In this document: one piece after another, positions 40,397-49,899 of the stretch
How the letters are laid out: each line of letters begins with the position of its first letter
How positions within the stretch are numbered: position 1 is the first letter of the stretch
Translations under genes and position numbers: made by a program
Assembly: GCA_020720665.1 (NCBI GenBank)
Contig: DYOF01000007.1
Coordinates: forward strand, 1-49,899
Reading direction: 5' to 3'
Length of the DNA stretch: 49,899 nucleotides
From: Acetofilamentum sp.
GTDB taxonomy: Bacteria; Bacteroidota; Bacteroidia; Bacteroidales; JAADGE01
The notes under the pieces: generated by a model
What the model saw: the letters and a program-made list of their open reading frames with translations, nothing else
Told to the model about the DNA's origin: nothing
The model's database searches: none

Positions 40397-42856
40397 TTAA
40401 AATTCAATTAATTTTTTCTGTTTTAATAAATCGGCAAGATCATCAATAATTAATTCATTAATTTCAATCCATCCGGCAACATTTCGTTTTAATACTCCAA
40501 GTCCCGATAATCGTTTAACAATGTTTTCATAATTATCTTTATAGTCGGGACCGAACATTTTTCGTAATCGAATTTCTGTCGTTTTTTTTTGGAGATAGAT
40601 ATAACTTAAAATTAATCCGTTTTCATTATTAATAAAATCGGGCAACTTATTTAATTTCAAAGAATTAAATATAACCGAATTTTCAGTTTCAATAGTTGTA
40701 AACAATGTCCACAGAAATAAACTTTGACCGGTTAAGCCGTTTGAATGTTTGTAAATTTGTTTTACATATTTTTTAAATTCAGATTTACCCACCGGTTGTT
40801 TATTTCTTTTATTAATAAGTGTTTTTTGAGCAGCAATATGCCTGTTTTGAATCGCTTTTATTGTTTGTTCAAAGGAAAGCGGACCGATATCAATAATTGC
40901 CTGAAACGTTTTATCAAAGGGCATCAGTTCAGAAATATAATTTTTAGTTGCCGAGTTTACAGATGCTAAAACAAAAAATCGTTCAGAATATTTATCAATG
41001 AATGTGCATAATGATTTTATATTAAAACTCAGAGTATATTCGTTATCCCACCATAACTCTAAATTATCTATTAAAATTAAATTACGTTCTTCTTTATACT
41101 CTTTTTGAATAGTTTTAAGTGTTTTTTCGAGATTATAGTTTAATTCTATTTTTGTTTTTGCGTTCTGAATTTTGGTTCCCGGTACTAATCGAATTGTATG
41201 TAACGGAAAGAATTCTGATGCAAAACTTTCACAAAAAACGGTTTTACCTGAAGTGTGTTCACCATAAACTAATACTGATGCTCTAAAATTATCTAACCAA
41301 TTAAGATACACCTCTTTAATTTGTTTTTTTTCGTTTTTGCGTTCTACTAAAAAGGTGTCTCCGTAATATCCTTTTGTAATAAAAAAATTATCATAATGGC
41401 TGTTACTTTCTTTAACTTCACGTTCTTTAATATAGCGGACTATTTTTTCTTTATTTCCGGTTTTTTGTTCGTATTTTAAATTTTGAAAATACAATGATAT
41501 TTGATTTGATTTTGTACTGAAAAGTTTAAAAAGTTTGTTTAAAGGCTTAAAAATTATGAATTCGGGTTTGTAATTATTAATTTCAGCACCTGAAGTTAAA
41601 AAGTATTTTTTTTGATTGAAAATTACAGACAGTTTCATATCTGTATTAATACTGATAAGAGTTCTTGTGCTTAGGTTATTGATGAAAATTTCTCCGGAAT
41701 GTATGTTTTTAGAAAAAGGTTTAATGTATTCTGATAATTCTGATATTGTTACATCAAATTTTTTCAGTTCTCCGGTATCAATTACATTTCTCAGAATATT
41801 TATCATATTTCGAATTGCCATTTTTAGTCCGTTAGAATTTACTTCAACAATTTCCCATATTTCTGATAAGGGCGGAAATATATTTTTGTCTAACCAATAT
41901 TTTAATCGGAGTTTAAAATTTACATCGGTATAAATTATATTATTTGATTGAATATCTATCGGAAATTGGGTTTCATCTGTCAGTTTTTCAATATCATCCA
42001 AAAGCAAAACATTAAATTCTTCAATATGATATTTATATTTAACTTCTGATTCAATTTTATCTAATTGTTTAATCAACTCTTCAATATTATCTTTATTAAC
42101 GTTTTGTTTTTTTATTGATAACAAGTTTTCTACATCCGAAACCTTCTTTTTAATTTCATCAAGTTCAATTTTTCCGGAATTTCCGGAATTTAACAATTTT
42201 TTTTGGATATTATTAAATGTATTGCCGGTTATAACAAGGTTTTCGAATTTTATTTTTAAATAATTAAATTGTTGATTTATATTTTCAATTTTCTTTTCGT
42301 TAATGTGCCAAGGATTTTTATACCTCAGTTTTTTTATAACTTTTTGCTGTTGTTTTTTATTTAAATCGGAGTTTTTGTTATTCTCAAAATCATTTATTAA
42401 TAATTCTGAAAAGGCTGTTGAGATTTCAGTAATTACTGTTTGTGTATATTCAGTTAATTTTTCATCCTGTATTTCATTGTAATTATTTAAAAGTTCTGTT
42501 TTTTTTAATTGAAAGTAATAATCTCTTAACAGAAGAAGATATGAAATAACATCATTTATAATATAATATGAAAATTTTATATAAGGGATAACAGAAGACT
42601 TTTCGGCGGTATTTTTTAAATTAATATTTTCTAAAAATTTAAAGTTATTCCTTCCTGTATCAATTATTTCATCAGAAATTTCTTTTTGAAACTCAAGCAA
42701 ATTATTTAATAACAATTTTGCAGAAACTTCTTTTTCAATTGTTAAAATATATTTTTGATGAATATTTTTTAGTTTTTCCGAATTCATAAAATTTAAAATA
42801 TGTCGGTTCAAATATATAAATTTTTTGTAATTTTTTATTTGAAATATGTGCAGCAA
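40397..42856 (-). CDS. Large uncharacterised P-loop ATPase with coiled-coil N-terminus
   Basis: Walker A VYGEHTSGKTVF, Walker B NLILIDNLELWW, C-terminal winged-helix-like LILSYIYLQKKTTEIRLRKMFG; N-terminal about 480 aa helical/unknown. Confidence 0.75.
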   Translation of the reverse strand: MLHIFQIKNYKKFIYLNRHILNFMNSEKLKNIHQKYILTIEKEVSAKLLLNNLLEFQKEISDEIIDTGRNNFKFLENINLKNTAEKSSVIPYIKFSYYIINDVISYLLLLRDYYFQLKKTELLNNYNEIQDEKLTEYTQTVITEISTAFSELLINDFENNKNSDLNKKQQQKVIKKLRYKNPWHINEKKIENINQQFNYLKIKFENLVITGNTFNNIQKKLLNSGNSGKIELDEIKKKVSDVENLLSIKKQNVNKDNIEELIKQLDKIESEVKYKYHIEEFNVLLLDDIEKLTDETQFPIDIQSNNIIYTDVNFKLRLKYWLDKNIFPPLSEIWEIVEVNSNGLKMAIRNMINILRNVIDTGELKKFDVTISELSEYIKPFSKNIHSGEIFINNLSTRTLISINTDMKLSVIFNQKKYFLTSGAEINNYKPEFIIFKPLNKLFKLFSTKSNQISLYFQNLKYEQKTGNKEKIVRYIKEREVKESNSHYDNFFITKGYYGDTFLVERKNEKKQIKEVYLNWLDNFRASVLVYGEHTSGKTVFCESFASEFFPLHTIRLVPGTKIQNAKTKIELNYNLEKTLKTIQKEYKEERNLILIDNLELWWDNEYTLSFNIKSLCTFIDKYSERFFVLASVNSATKNYISELMPFDKTFQAIIDIGPLSFEQTIKAIQNRHIAAQKTLINKRNKQPVGKSEFKKYVKQIYKHSNGLTGQSLFLWTLFTTIETENSVIFNSLKLNKLPDFINNENGLILSYIYLQKKTTEIRLRKMFGPDYKDNYENIVKRLSGLGVLKRNVAGWIEINELIIDDLADLLKQKKLIEF

Positions 42857-42900
42857 TAAAAAACTTAAATTAATACAAATATAAATTCAAGCGAAATATA

Positions 42901-42908
42901 TAATTTTG
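42901..42908 (+). promoter_or_regulatory. Candidate -7 element (TAATTTTG) for alaS
   Basis: Matches TAnnTTTG; fits translation starting at about 42945 rather than 42906. Confidence 0.35.
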
Positions 42909-45566
42909 AGTATTATTTTACATTTTTGCAAAAAAATAATTCAGATGATGACATCAATAGAAATCAGAAAAACATTTACAGATTTTTTTGAATTTAAAAA
43001 GCATAAAATCGTTCCGTCTGCTCCTATGGTTATAAAAGATGACCCCAGTCTTATGTTTACAAATGCCGGAATGAATCAGTTTAAAGACATATTTTTAGGA
43101 AACAAAGTAAGTACTTATAATCGAATTGCAGATACTCAAAAATGTCTTCGAGTATCAGGTAAACACAATGATTTAGAAGAGGTCGGTCATGATACCTATC
43201 ATCATACCATGTTTGAAATGCTCGGAAATTGGTCGTTCGGAGATTATTTTAAGAAAGAAGCAATTGATTGGGCTTGGGAATATTTAACAGAAGTTCTGAA
43301 AATTGATAAAAATAATTTATATGCAACTGTATTTGAAGGTTCAGCAGAAGACGGAACAGAAGCAGATACCGAAGCAAAAGAAATATGGAAAAAATATTTA
43401 CCCGATAATCGAATACTTTACGGAAATAAAAAAGATAATTTTTGGGAAATGGGAGCCGGCGGACCCTGCGGACCCTGTTCTGAAATTCACATAGATTTAA
43501 GAGATGAGGTTGAAAAATCAAAAATTTCGGGCAGAGAGCTGGTAAATAAAGACCATCATTTAGTAATTGAAATTTGGAATTTGGTTTTTATTCAATATAA
43601 CCGAAAAAAAAACGGCGAATTAGAAGCCCTGCCTGCAAAACATGTTGATACCGGAATGGGTTTTGAACGTTTATGTATGGTTGTTCAAAATAAAAAATCA
43701 AATTACGATACGGATGTTTTCCAACCCGTTATTCAAAAAATTTCAGACTTAAGCGGTGTGAAATATGGTGTTCGAAAAGAAACAGATGTTGCGATGCGAG
43801 TAATTGCAGACCATTTGAGAGCCGTTTCTTTTTCAATAACAGACGGTCAGCTACCTTCAAATACCGGAGCAGGATACGTAATCAGAAGAATTCTCAGAAG
43901 AGCTGTTCGTTATGCATATACGTTTTTAGAAATGAAAGAACCGTTTATTAATAAATTGGTCGATAGATTAATTGATGTTATGGGAGATGCTTTTCCCGAA
44001 TTGATTAATCAAAAAGATATTATTCAAAAAGTTATTTATGAAGAAGAACATTCGTTTTTAAGAACCTTAGAAAAAGGTATTCGCTTATTAGATAAAATTA
44101 TTGAAACCGAAAAAGTCAGTAATCAAAAAGTCGTAGAGGGTGCTGCTGTATTTTTACTTTATGATACTTACGGTTTTCCATATGATTTAACTGAATTAAT
44201 TTTACGTGAACAAGGATTAAAAATTGATAAAAGCGGATTTGATGAAGCGATGGAAATTCAAAAATCAATTTCAAAGGATGCAGCAATTGAAGAAAAAGAT
44301 GATTGGATTGTTTTGAGAGAAGAGCAAAACGAAGAATTTATAGGTTATGATCATTTGCAATCATCGGTTAAAATTACGCGATACAGAAAGGTAAATACAA
44401 AGGGCAATGAATTATATCATTTGGTATTTAATTATACACCGTTTTATGCTGAAAGCGGCGGTCAGGTCGGAGATATAGGTTTTATTGAAACCCCCGAAGA
44501 AAAAATTAATATCGTTGACACACAAAAAGAACATAATGTAATTATTCATATTTCAAATGAATTACCTAAAAATATAAATGAAACATTTAAAGCTGTTGTT
44601 AATACCGAAAAAAGAAAATTAACAATGGCTAATCATTCGGCAACGCATATAATGCATAAAGCATTAAAAGAAATACTGGGAAATCATGTTGAACAAAAAG
44701 GTTCGTTAGTTGATGAAAACAAATTACGCTTTGATTTTTCTCATTTTCAAAAAATGACTGATGATGAAATTACAGCAGTTGAGCATCTGGTAAATAAAAA
44801 AATAAGAGAAAATATTTCTTTATTTGAACAACGTTCGGTTCCTATGGATGAGGCAAAAGAAATGGGTGCAACAGCCTTATTCGGAGAAAAATACGGCGAT
44901 TTGGTACGTGTTATTCAATTCGGTGATTCTATTGAATTATGCGGCGGAACTCATGTAAATGCTACGGGGGAAATAGGTTTTTTTAAAATTTTATCTGAAA
45001 GTGCAGTTGCTGCAGGAATAAGGAGAATTGAAGCGGTTACTTCAGTTGAGGCTGAAAAGTTTATTTATGAAAAACTTCGATTTATTAACGAAATTCAGAT
45101 GTTATATAAAAGTTCAAAAGATTTAAAAATAAGCATTGAGAAAACAATTGAAGAAAATAAAGAACTAAAAAGACAAATTGAGGAATTTGAAAAAGAAAAA
45201 CTCAAATTATTGAAACAAGAATTGAAAGGTAAAATAAATACGATAAACGGAATAAATATTATTTGTGAACAGGTATTTGTTAATAATGCATTGCAAATAA
45301 AAGATTTAGCATATCAATTAAAAGGAGAAATTGAAAATCTGTTTTTTGCAACTGCAGCCGAAATTGAAAGTAAAGTAAATTTAACCATAATGATTTCTGA
45401 TAATCTTGTGAAACAAAAAGGTTTAAATGCGGGAATAATTATCAGAGAAGCAGCAAAAGAAATAAAGGGCAGCGGCGGCGGTCAAGCCGGTTATGCAAGT
45501 GCCGGAGGTTCAGATACATCAGGAATTGCTCGTGCTTTGAAAAAAACACTTGAATTTTTGAATTAA
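42906..45566 (+). CDS. alaS: Alanine-tRNA ligase (probable true start near 42945, MMTSIEIRKTFTDFF)
   Basis: IEIRKTFTDFFEFKKHKIVPSAPMVIKDDPSLMFTNAGMNQFKDIFLG; GGGQAGYASAGG C-terminus. Confidence 0.98.
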   Translation: MSIILHFCKKIIQMMTSIEIRKTFTDFFEFKKHKIVPSAPMVIKDDPSLMFTNAGMNQFKDIFLGNKVSTYNRIADTQKCLRVSGKHNDLEEVGHDTYHHTMFEMLGNWSFGDYFKKEAIDWAWEYLTEVLKIDKNNLYATVFEGSAEDGTEADTEAKEIWKKYLPDNRILYGNKKDNFWEMGAGGPCGPCSEIHIDLRDEVEKSKISGRELVNKDHHLVIEIWNLVFIQYNRKKNGELEALPAKHVDTGMGFERLCMVVQNKKSNYDTDVFQPVIQKISDLSGVKYGVRKETDVAMRVIADHLRAVSFSITDGQLPSNTGAGYVIRRILRRAVRYAYTFLEMKEPFINKLVDRLIDVMGDAFPELINQKDIIQKVIYEEEHSFLRTLEKGIRLLDKIIETEKVSNQKVVEGAAVFLLYDTYGFPYDLTELILREQGLKIDKSGFDEAMEIQKSISKDAAIEEKDDWIVLREEQNEEFIGYDHLQSSVKITRYRKVNTKGNELYHLVFNYTPFYAESGGQVGDIGFIETPEEKINIVDTQKEHNVIIHISNELPKNINETFKAVVNTEKRKLTMANHSATHIMHKALKEILGNHVEQKGSLVDENKLRFDFSHFQKMTDDEITAVEHLVNKKIRENISLFEQRSVPMDEAKEMGATALFGEKYGDLVRVIQFGDSIELCGGTHVNATGEIGFFKILSESAVAAGIRRIEAVTSVEAEKFIYEKLRFINEIQMLYKSSKDLKISIEKTIEENKELKRQIEEFEKEKLKLLKQELKGKINTINGINIICEQVFVNNALQIKDLAYQLKGEIENLFFATAAEIESKVNLTIMISDNLVKQKGLNAGIIIREAAKEIKGSGGGQAGYASAGGSDTSGIARALKKTLEFLN

Positions 45567-45662
45567 TTTTGATAATTTTAGCTGTAAATTAAAATTCAGC
45601 AAAGATGAAACATCTATGTAAAGAGGATTTTTACCTACATGAGCATGTTAATTATTTGCAGG

Positions 45663-45687
45663 TTAATTAATTATAAATTTTAGACAG
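45663..45687 (+). repeat. Leader repeat (copy 2): TTAATTAATTATAAATTTTAGACAG immediately before ATG
   Basis: Near-identical inverted copy at 49845-49870 immediately before another ATG; one T indel. Confidence 0.75.
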
Positions 45688-46095
45688 ATGAAGAAAATTG
45701 TTTTATTTATTTTTATTGTTTTTTGGGGTTTTGAAATTTACTCACAAGCTTCAATAAAAATCTATACCGAGTTGGCAGAGGAAACGGCTCAATTTATGGT
45801 TTGGCTTAATGATGAACCGCAAGATGCATATCCTTCGGATGAAGTAATTATTGAATCGCTTTTACCGGGGCAATATACATTAAAAGTCAGTTTTAATTCC
45901 GACACGATTGCCGATTGGAGTAAATCATTCAAATTGAAAGCTAACGAAAATGTTGTTTACAAGGTTGTTAAAATGACATCTGTAGGCAAAGAAGTTAATT
46001 CTGTAGGCCGAGATATAGGAAGTTTAACAGGGAAAACCGGTGAAAATGACAGTTTTGATTTAGTGCAATATTATAAATTAGAAAAACAAAAGTAA
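45688..46095 (+). CDS. Hypothetical secreted protein
   Basis: Signal peptide; LNDEPQDAYPSDEVIIESLLPGQYTLKVSFNSD resembles a PEGA-like beta domain. Confidence 0.65.
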   Translation: MKKIVLFIFIVFWGFEIYSQASIKIYTELAEETAQFMVWLNDEPQDAYPSDEVIIESLLPGQYTLKVSFNSDTIADWSKSFKLKANENVVYKVVKMTSVGKEVNSVGRDIGSLTGKTGENDSFDLVQYYKLEKQK

Positions 46096-46123
46096 GTTTT
46101 AAAAAAGCTTGATTTCATGTAAT

Positions 46124-46861
46124 TTACTTCCTCCTGTTCGTAATAAATTTTTCTGCTTCATCAATCGTTTCAACACGACCTAAATCAAACCAAAAGGTAT
46201 GAGGTGTTTCAAAAGCAGAAATTTTTTCTGACTTTGCCAAACGAAGATACAAATCTATAACAGAAAATTTACCGGTTTCAGTTATTAATTTAAAAATTGT
46301 ATTGCTGATAATATGAATTCCGCTGAATGACCATTCGTTTAAATTACCCGTAGGGGTTCTTGCATTTATAATTTCATTTGAGCTTGTATTTTTCCATTGA
46401 CAGAGATAATTGTTTTCATCAAAAAGTAGTTTTCTTGATGCAGTCCTGTTCTGAACTGAAAGTGTGGCAACAGAGTTATTTTGCTTATGATTGGAGATAA
46501 GTGCAGACAAGTCGGTATCTGTGTATATATCAGCATTATAAACTATAAAATTCTCTGCACCTTCCAAAAATTGTTTTGCATGAAGGATTGCACCGCCTGT
46601 ATCTGCAAGCATTTTACTTTCATCTGAAATTTGAATATTAATATTAAAATTGTTTTTAGAATTCAGAAATTGAACGATTTGGTCGGCAAAATGATGAACA
46701 TTTATAACTAAATCGGTAAATCCGCTTTGTTTTAAATTTGAAATCAAATGTTCCAATATCGGTTTTCCGTTAAATTCAACTAATGCTTTGGGTTTATTAT
46801 AAGTTAATTCTTTTAATCGTGTTCCGAGTCCGGCTGCTAAAATTAATATTTTCATTTTCAA
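46124..46861 (-). CDS. Sugar-phosphate nucleotidyltransferase, MurU-like
   Basis: ILILAAGLGTRLKELTYNKPKALVEFNGKPILEHLI, VINVHHFADQI, SDESKMLADTGGAI. Confidence 0.88.
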   Translation of the reverse strand: MKMKILILAAGLGTRLKELTYNKPKALVEFNGKPILEHLISNLKQSGFTDLVINVHHFADQIVQFLNSKNNFNINIQISDESKMLADTGGAILHAKQFLEGAENFIVYNADIYTDTDLSALISNHKQNNSVATLSVQNRTASRKLLFDENNYLCQWKNTSSNEIINARTPTGNLNEWSFSGIHIISNTIFKLITETGKFSVIDLYLRLAKSEKISAFETPHTFWFDLGRVETIDEAEKFITNRRK

Positions 46862-46865
46862 TCGT

Positions 46866-49844
46866 TTATGGTATTATTTCGGTAGTATCTAAATCGGGAA
46901 ACGATTTATAAAAATAGTCTTGAACTTTAGTTCTGACATCTGTTTTCAGTAATACATTATTCTCACTGTCGGGATACGTTCGGTTAGAAAGAAAAATATA
47001 TATAAAATCATATTTGGGATCAATCCAAACTAAAGTACCTGTAAAACCGGAATGACCATAACTGTTTTTTGAAGCATAATGAGAAGCCGGTCCGCCGTTT
47101 TTCATTGGTCTGTCAAAACCTAAACCTCTTCGATTATTGTTTTCGCAAAATGCACATGACGAGAATCGTTTAATTGTTTCATTCGAGAAATATCTTTCTT
47201 TTCCGTATTTTCCGCCGTCTAAATACATTTGGGCTAACTTTGCCAAATCATTAGCGTTTGAAAATAATCCGGCATGTCCGTTCACCCCGCCGGTCATTGC
47301 AGCAGCAAAATCATGAACATAAGCTTGTACGGTTTGATTTCTAAAAAAAGTATCGTCTTCAGTAGGTAAAATTTCTGATTTATTAAAACGGTTTAACGGC
47401 AAATATCCGAGTGTTGTTGCTCCGAGTTTTTTATAAAAATGTTCTGATACGTATTCATCTTGTTTTTGCCCGGTGATATCTTCAATCATTTTATGAAATA
47501 ACATAAACCCTAAATCACTGTATTTATAAGAGTCTGAATTTCTTAGTTCCGAATCATAAATTTTTTGATAGATTGTATCTTTATATGAATCAAGAATATA
47601 AAGTTTGTCTGCAACTTGTGTTTGAAAACCGGGTTTACTTACTGAAGAATAAATAGATTTACTTAAAGAAGTGAGAGTTTCATCTTCGTATGTATCTTTA
47701 TAAAAAGGTATCCACGGAATTAATTTTGCCTGGTGTGCTAAAATATCACGAATTAAAATATTTTCTTTATTTGTGTTTTTAAGAGCAGGCATGTAGGTTG
47801 ATAAGGGTTTATTGATATTAATTTTTCCGGTTTCAACTAATTTCATTATTACAGGCAATGTTGAAGCTATTTTTGTAATTGATGCTAAATCATAGATGTC
47901 GGAATTTTGAGTTTTATTAATTTTTTTATACGTATGATAACCATAGGATTTATAGAAAAATATTTTTCCGTTTCGAGCTGCTAAAACGGTTGCCCCCGGT
48001 GTTGCTTTTTGTATTACGGCGTTTTCAATAATCGAGTCAATTTTTAATAAAGAATCTGAATCCAAATTTAATTCAAACGGACTTGCATATTTTAATCGTT
48101 GTTTCATCGATACTTTTCCGTTACCTGATTTGAACAGGTTTCCGGCTGATACAGGTAATTTTCCGTCAACTGTAATTCCTCCGAATAAGGCTTGTGCAGA
48201 TAAATTTTGTGTTATTAATTCATCATTATAAGAAACCAAAACAGCTTTTATATTCTGAGGATTATTAAAAAGCTGCAATGCATACGGATTGCCGAATAAA
48301 ACCAATACAACTTGTGTTTTTTCGGATAATTTATCAACAAAATCAATGGTGTTTTTTGTAATTCCGAACGATTTGGGGTTTCTGCTCATTTCGTGAATAC
48401 TGACAATGACTGTATTAAATTTCGATAAACTTTCGATATATTTATTGAACCCGTTAATTTCTGTATTTTTCGGGATATTAAATGTTTCAATATCTGTATA
48501 TAATTTCAGTGTTTTTTGAAACTCATTTTCGCGTAAATTATCTATTGAAACTGCTGCAATACTTGTTTTATCCAAATTCTCGAAAGGTATTATTTGATTA
48601 TTGTTAACGGCTAATGTCAGAGCTGCTTCCGTTAATTTTGATTTCAAAAAAACTGCATATTCAGAGTTCAAATCTTTATAAAGATTTTCAATTTTAATCG
48701 GTTTATACTTATTTAATCCGAACCATTTTTTTACAATTAATATTTTTCGGCAATGTTCATCAATTTCTTTTTGTGTAATTTTTCCTTTTTTAAGTGCTGT
48801 TTTAATGTATTCAAAGGCAATAGGTAAATTTTCGGGCATTAATAAAACATCAACTCCGGCTTGTAGGGCTTTTAATTCTGTTTCTCCGGCTTGGTAATGT
48901 TTTGTAACACCTTTCATACCAAGGGCATCTGTAAAAATAAGTCCTTTAAAACCTAATTTATTTTTTAACAATTCAGTTAAAATAGGGTAGGAGAGGCTTG
49001 AAACGGCATTTTCACCGGAATCTAATGCCGGAATATTTAAGTGAGCTGCCATAATTCCGCCGAGTCCTGTTTTAATAAGTACCTTAAACGGATAGAGTTC
49101 AAGGCTGTCAATACGTTCTTTTGTATGAAGAATTATCGGTAAATCTTTATGAGAATCAACATCAGTATCTCCGTGTCCGGGAAAATGTTTTCCGACAGCT
49201 AAAACATTATGGGTTTGCATTCCTACCATATAAGCTAATCCCTTGGAAGTAACATTTTCTTTTATTTCTCCGAACGAACGACTGTTAATTACCGGATTAT
49301 CGGAGTTATTGTTAATATCAATTACCGGTGCAAAATTTATATGAATTCCCATACGGTTACATTGTCGGGCTATTTCTTCTCCGAATTCGTTGATTAATAA
49401 ATCATTTTGAATTGCACCTAACATCATTTGATGCGGGTATTTAACCGTACTGTCCATTCGCATTGAGAGTCCCCATTCGTAATCTCCTGCAATCATCAAA
49501 GGTATTTTAGAAATTGATTGGTAATAATTGGTTTGTTTTGCTTGTAATACCGGACCGCTTTTGAACATAATTAATCCGCCGATATGGTATTTTTGAATGT
49601 ATTGAGTTATTAATTCTTTATTTGAGTTCCCTTGATTCGGATATGCGGGTATCATGAATAATTGCCCCAAACGTTCGTCGGGTGTCATAGTTTTCATTAA
49701 TGAATCAACCCATTCAGAGTTATTATCTGTTATGATTTTTATAGGTTCTTCATTTAATTTATTTACGTGTTTGCTTTGAATAAATAAAAAACTAAACGTA
49801 ATAATAATTGTAGGAATGAGATATTTACGGTGTTTTATTTTCAT
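46866..49844 (-). CDS. NagZ-like GH3 N-acetylhexosaminidase fused to a C-terminal beta-lactamase-family serine hydrolase
   Basis: GH3 motif AVGKHFPGHGDTDVDSHKDLP and IFTDALGMKGV; C-terminal DLASITKIAST (SxxK), KYSDLGFMLFHK, YGHSGFTGT. Confidence 0.92.
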   Translation of the reverse strand: MKIKHRKYLIPTIIITFSFLFIQSKHVNKLNEEPIKIITDNNSEWVDSLMKTMTPDERLGQLFMIPAYPNQGNSNKELITQYIQKYHIGGLIMFKSGPVLQAKQTNYYQSISKIPLMIAGDYEWGLSMRMDSTVKYPHQMMLGAIQNDLLINEFGEEIARQCNRMGIHINFAPVIDINNNSDNPVINSRSFGEIKENVTSKGLAYMVGMQTHNVLAVGKHFPGHGDTDVDSHKDLPIILHTKERIDSLELYPFKVLIKTGLGGIMAAHLNIPALDSGENAVSSLSYPILTELLKNKLGFKGLIFTDALGMKGVTKHYQAGETELKALQAGVDVLLMPENLPIAFEYIKTALKKGKITQKEIDEHCRKILIVKKWFGLNKYKPIKIENLYKDLNSEYAVFLKSKLTEAALTLAVNNNQIIPFENLDKTSIAAVSIDNLRENEFQKTLKLYTDIETFNIPKNTEINGFNKYIESLSKFNTVIVSIHEMSRNPKSFGITKNTIDFVDKLSEKTQVVLVLFGNPYALQLFNNPQNIKAVLVSYNDELITQNLSAQALFGGITVDGKLPVSAGNLFKSGNGKVSMKQRLKYASPFELNLDSDSLLKIDSIIENAVIQKATPGATVLAARNGKIFFYKSYGYHTYKKINKTQNSDIYDLASITKIASTLPVIMKLVETGKININKPLSTYMPALKNTNKENILIRDILAHQAKLIPWIPFYKDTYEDETLTSLSKSIYSSVSKPGFQTQVADKLYILDSYKDTIYQKIYDSELRNSDSYKYSDLGFMLFHKMIEDITGQKQDEYVSEHFYKKLGATTLGYLPLNRFNKSEILPTEDDTFFRNQTVQAYVHDFAAAMTGGVNGHAGLFSNANDLAKLAQMYLDGGKYGKERYFSNETIKRFSSCAFCENNNRRGLGFDRPMKNGGPASHYASKNSYGHSGFTGTLVWIDPKYDFIYIFLSNRTYPDSENNVLLKTDVRTKVQDYFYKSFPDLDTTEIIP

Positions 49845-49899
49845 CTGTCTAAAAATTTATAATTAATTAATATCTTCCGGTAGTCATACTCTTGTGTGT
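49845..49899 (-). repeat. Leader repeat (copy 3), running off the window edge
   Basis: 49869-49899 matches 20-50 (29/31); 49845-49870 matches 45663-45687 inverted. Confidence 0.75.

Noticed and set aside
41616-41933. 105-aa + strand ORF antisense to the large ATPase gene
   Set aside because: No domain, antisense to a long coding ORF with clear Walker motifs.
42171-42191. Tandem TTCCGGAAT TTCCGGAAT in the ATPase gene
   Set aside because: Encodes an NSGNSGK-type linker within the ORF; short, likely coding coincidence.

Overview
AT-rich Bacteroidota-type chromosomal window of about 49.9 kb, dense with protein-coding genes. Housekeeping genes I recognise: sucC, aat, groL, secG, lptE, kdsB, alaS, ppx/gppA family, a YqeY-like gene, xseB and a tRNA-Arg(ACG). 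Type IX secretion is represented by PorV, a GH18-CUB-sorting-domain protein and a 117-aa protein that is little more than signal peptide plus sorting domain. Accessory loci worth following: (i) a SiaABC-like partner-switching operon: a giant sensor phosphatase (two SBP-like domains, beta-propeller, Y_Y_Y, SpoIIE/PP2C), xseB, SiaC and two SiaB-like kinases; (ii) an MFS / DUF364 / membrane-protein operon in which ECF S-like and T-like regions appear fused to a THEP1-type NTPase; (iii) a tight operon of a large uncharacterised P-loop ATPase, an MscS-like protein and a cation/proton antiporter; (iv) a structured intergenic segment between aat and groL with its own terminator-like hairpin; (v) an apparently perfect 438-bp in-frame tandem duplication in a TPR-like gene; (vi) a dispersed leader-like repeat at both window edges and again upstream of the gene at 45688. 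No CRISPR array, rRNA or transposase was seen. All family calls come from reading the translated sequence; no searches were run.
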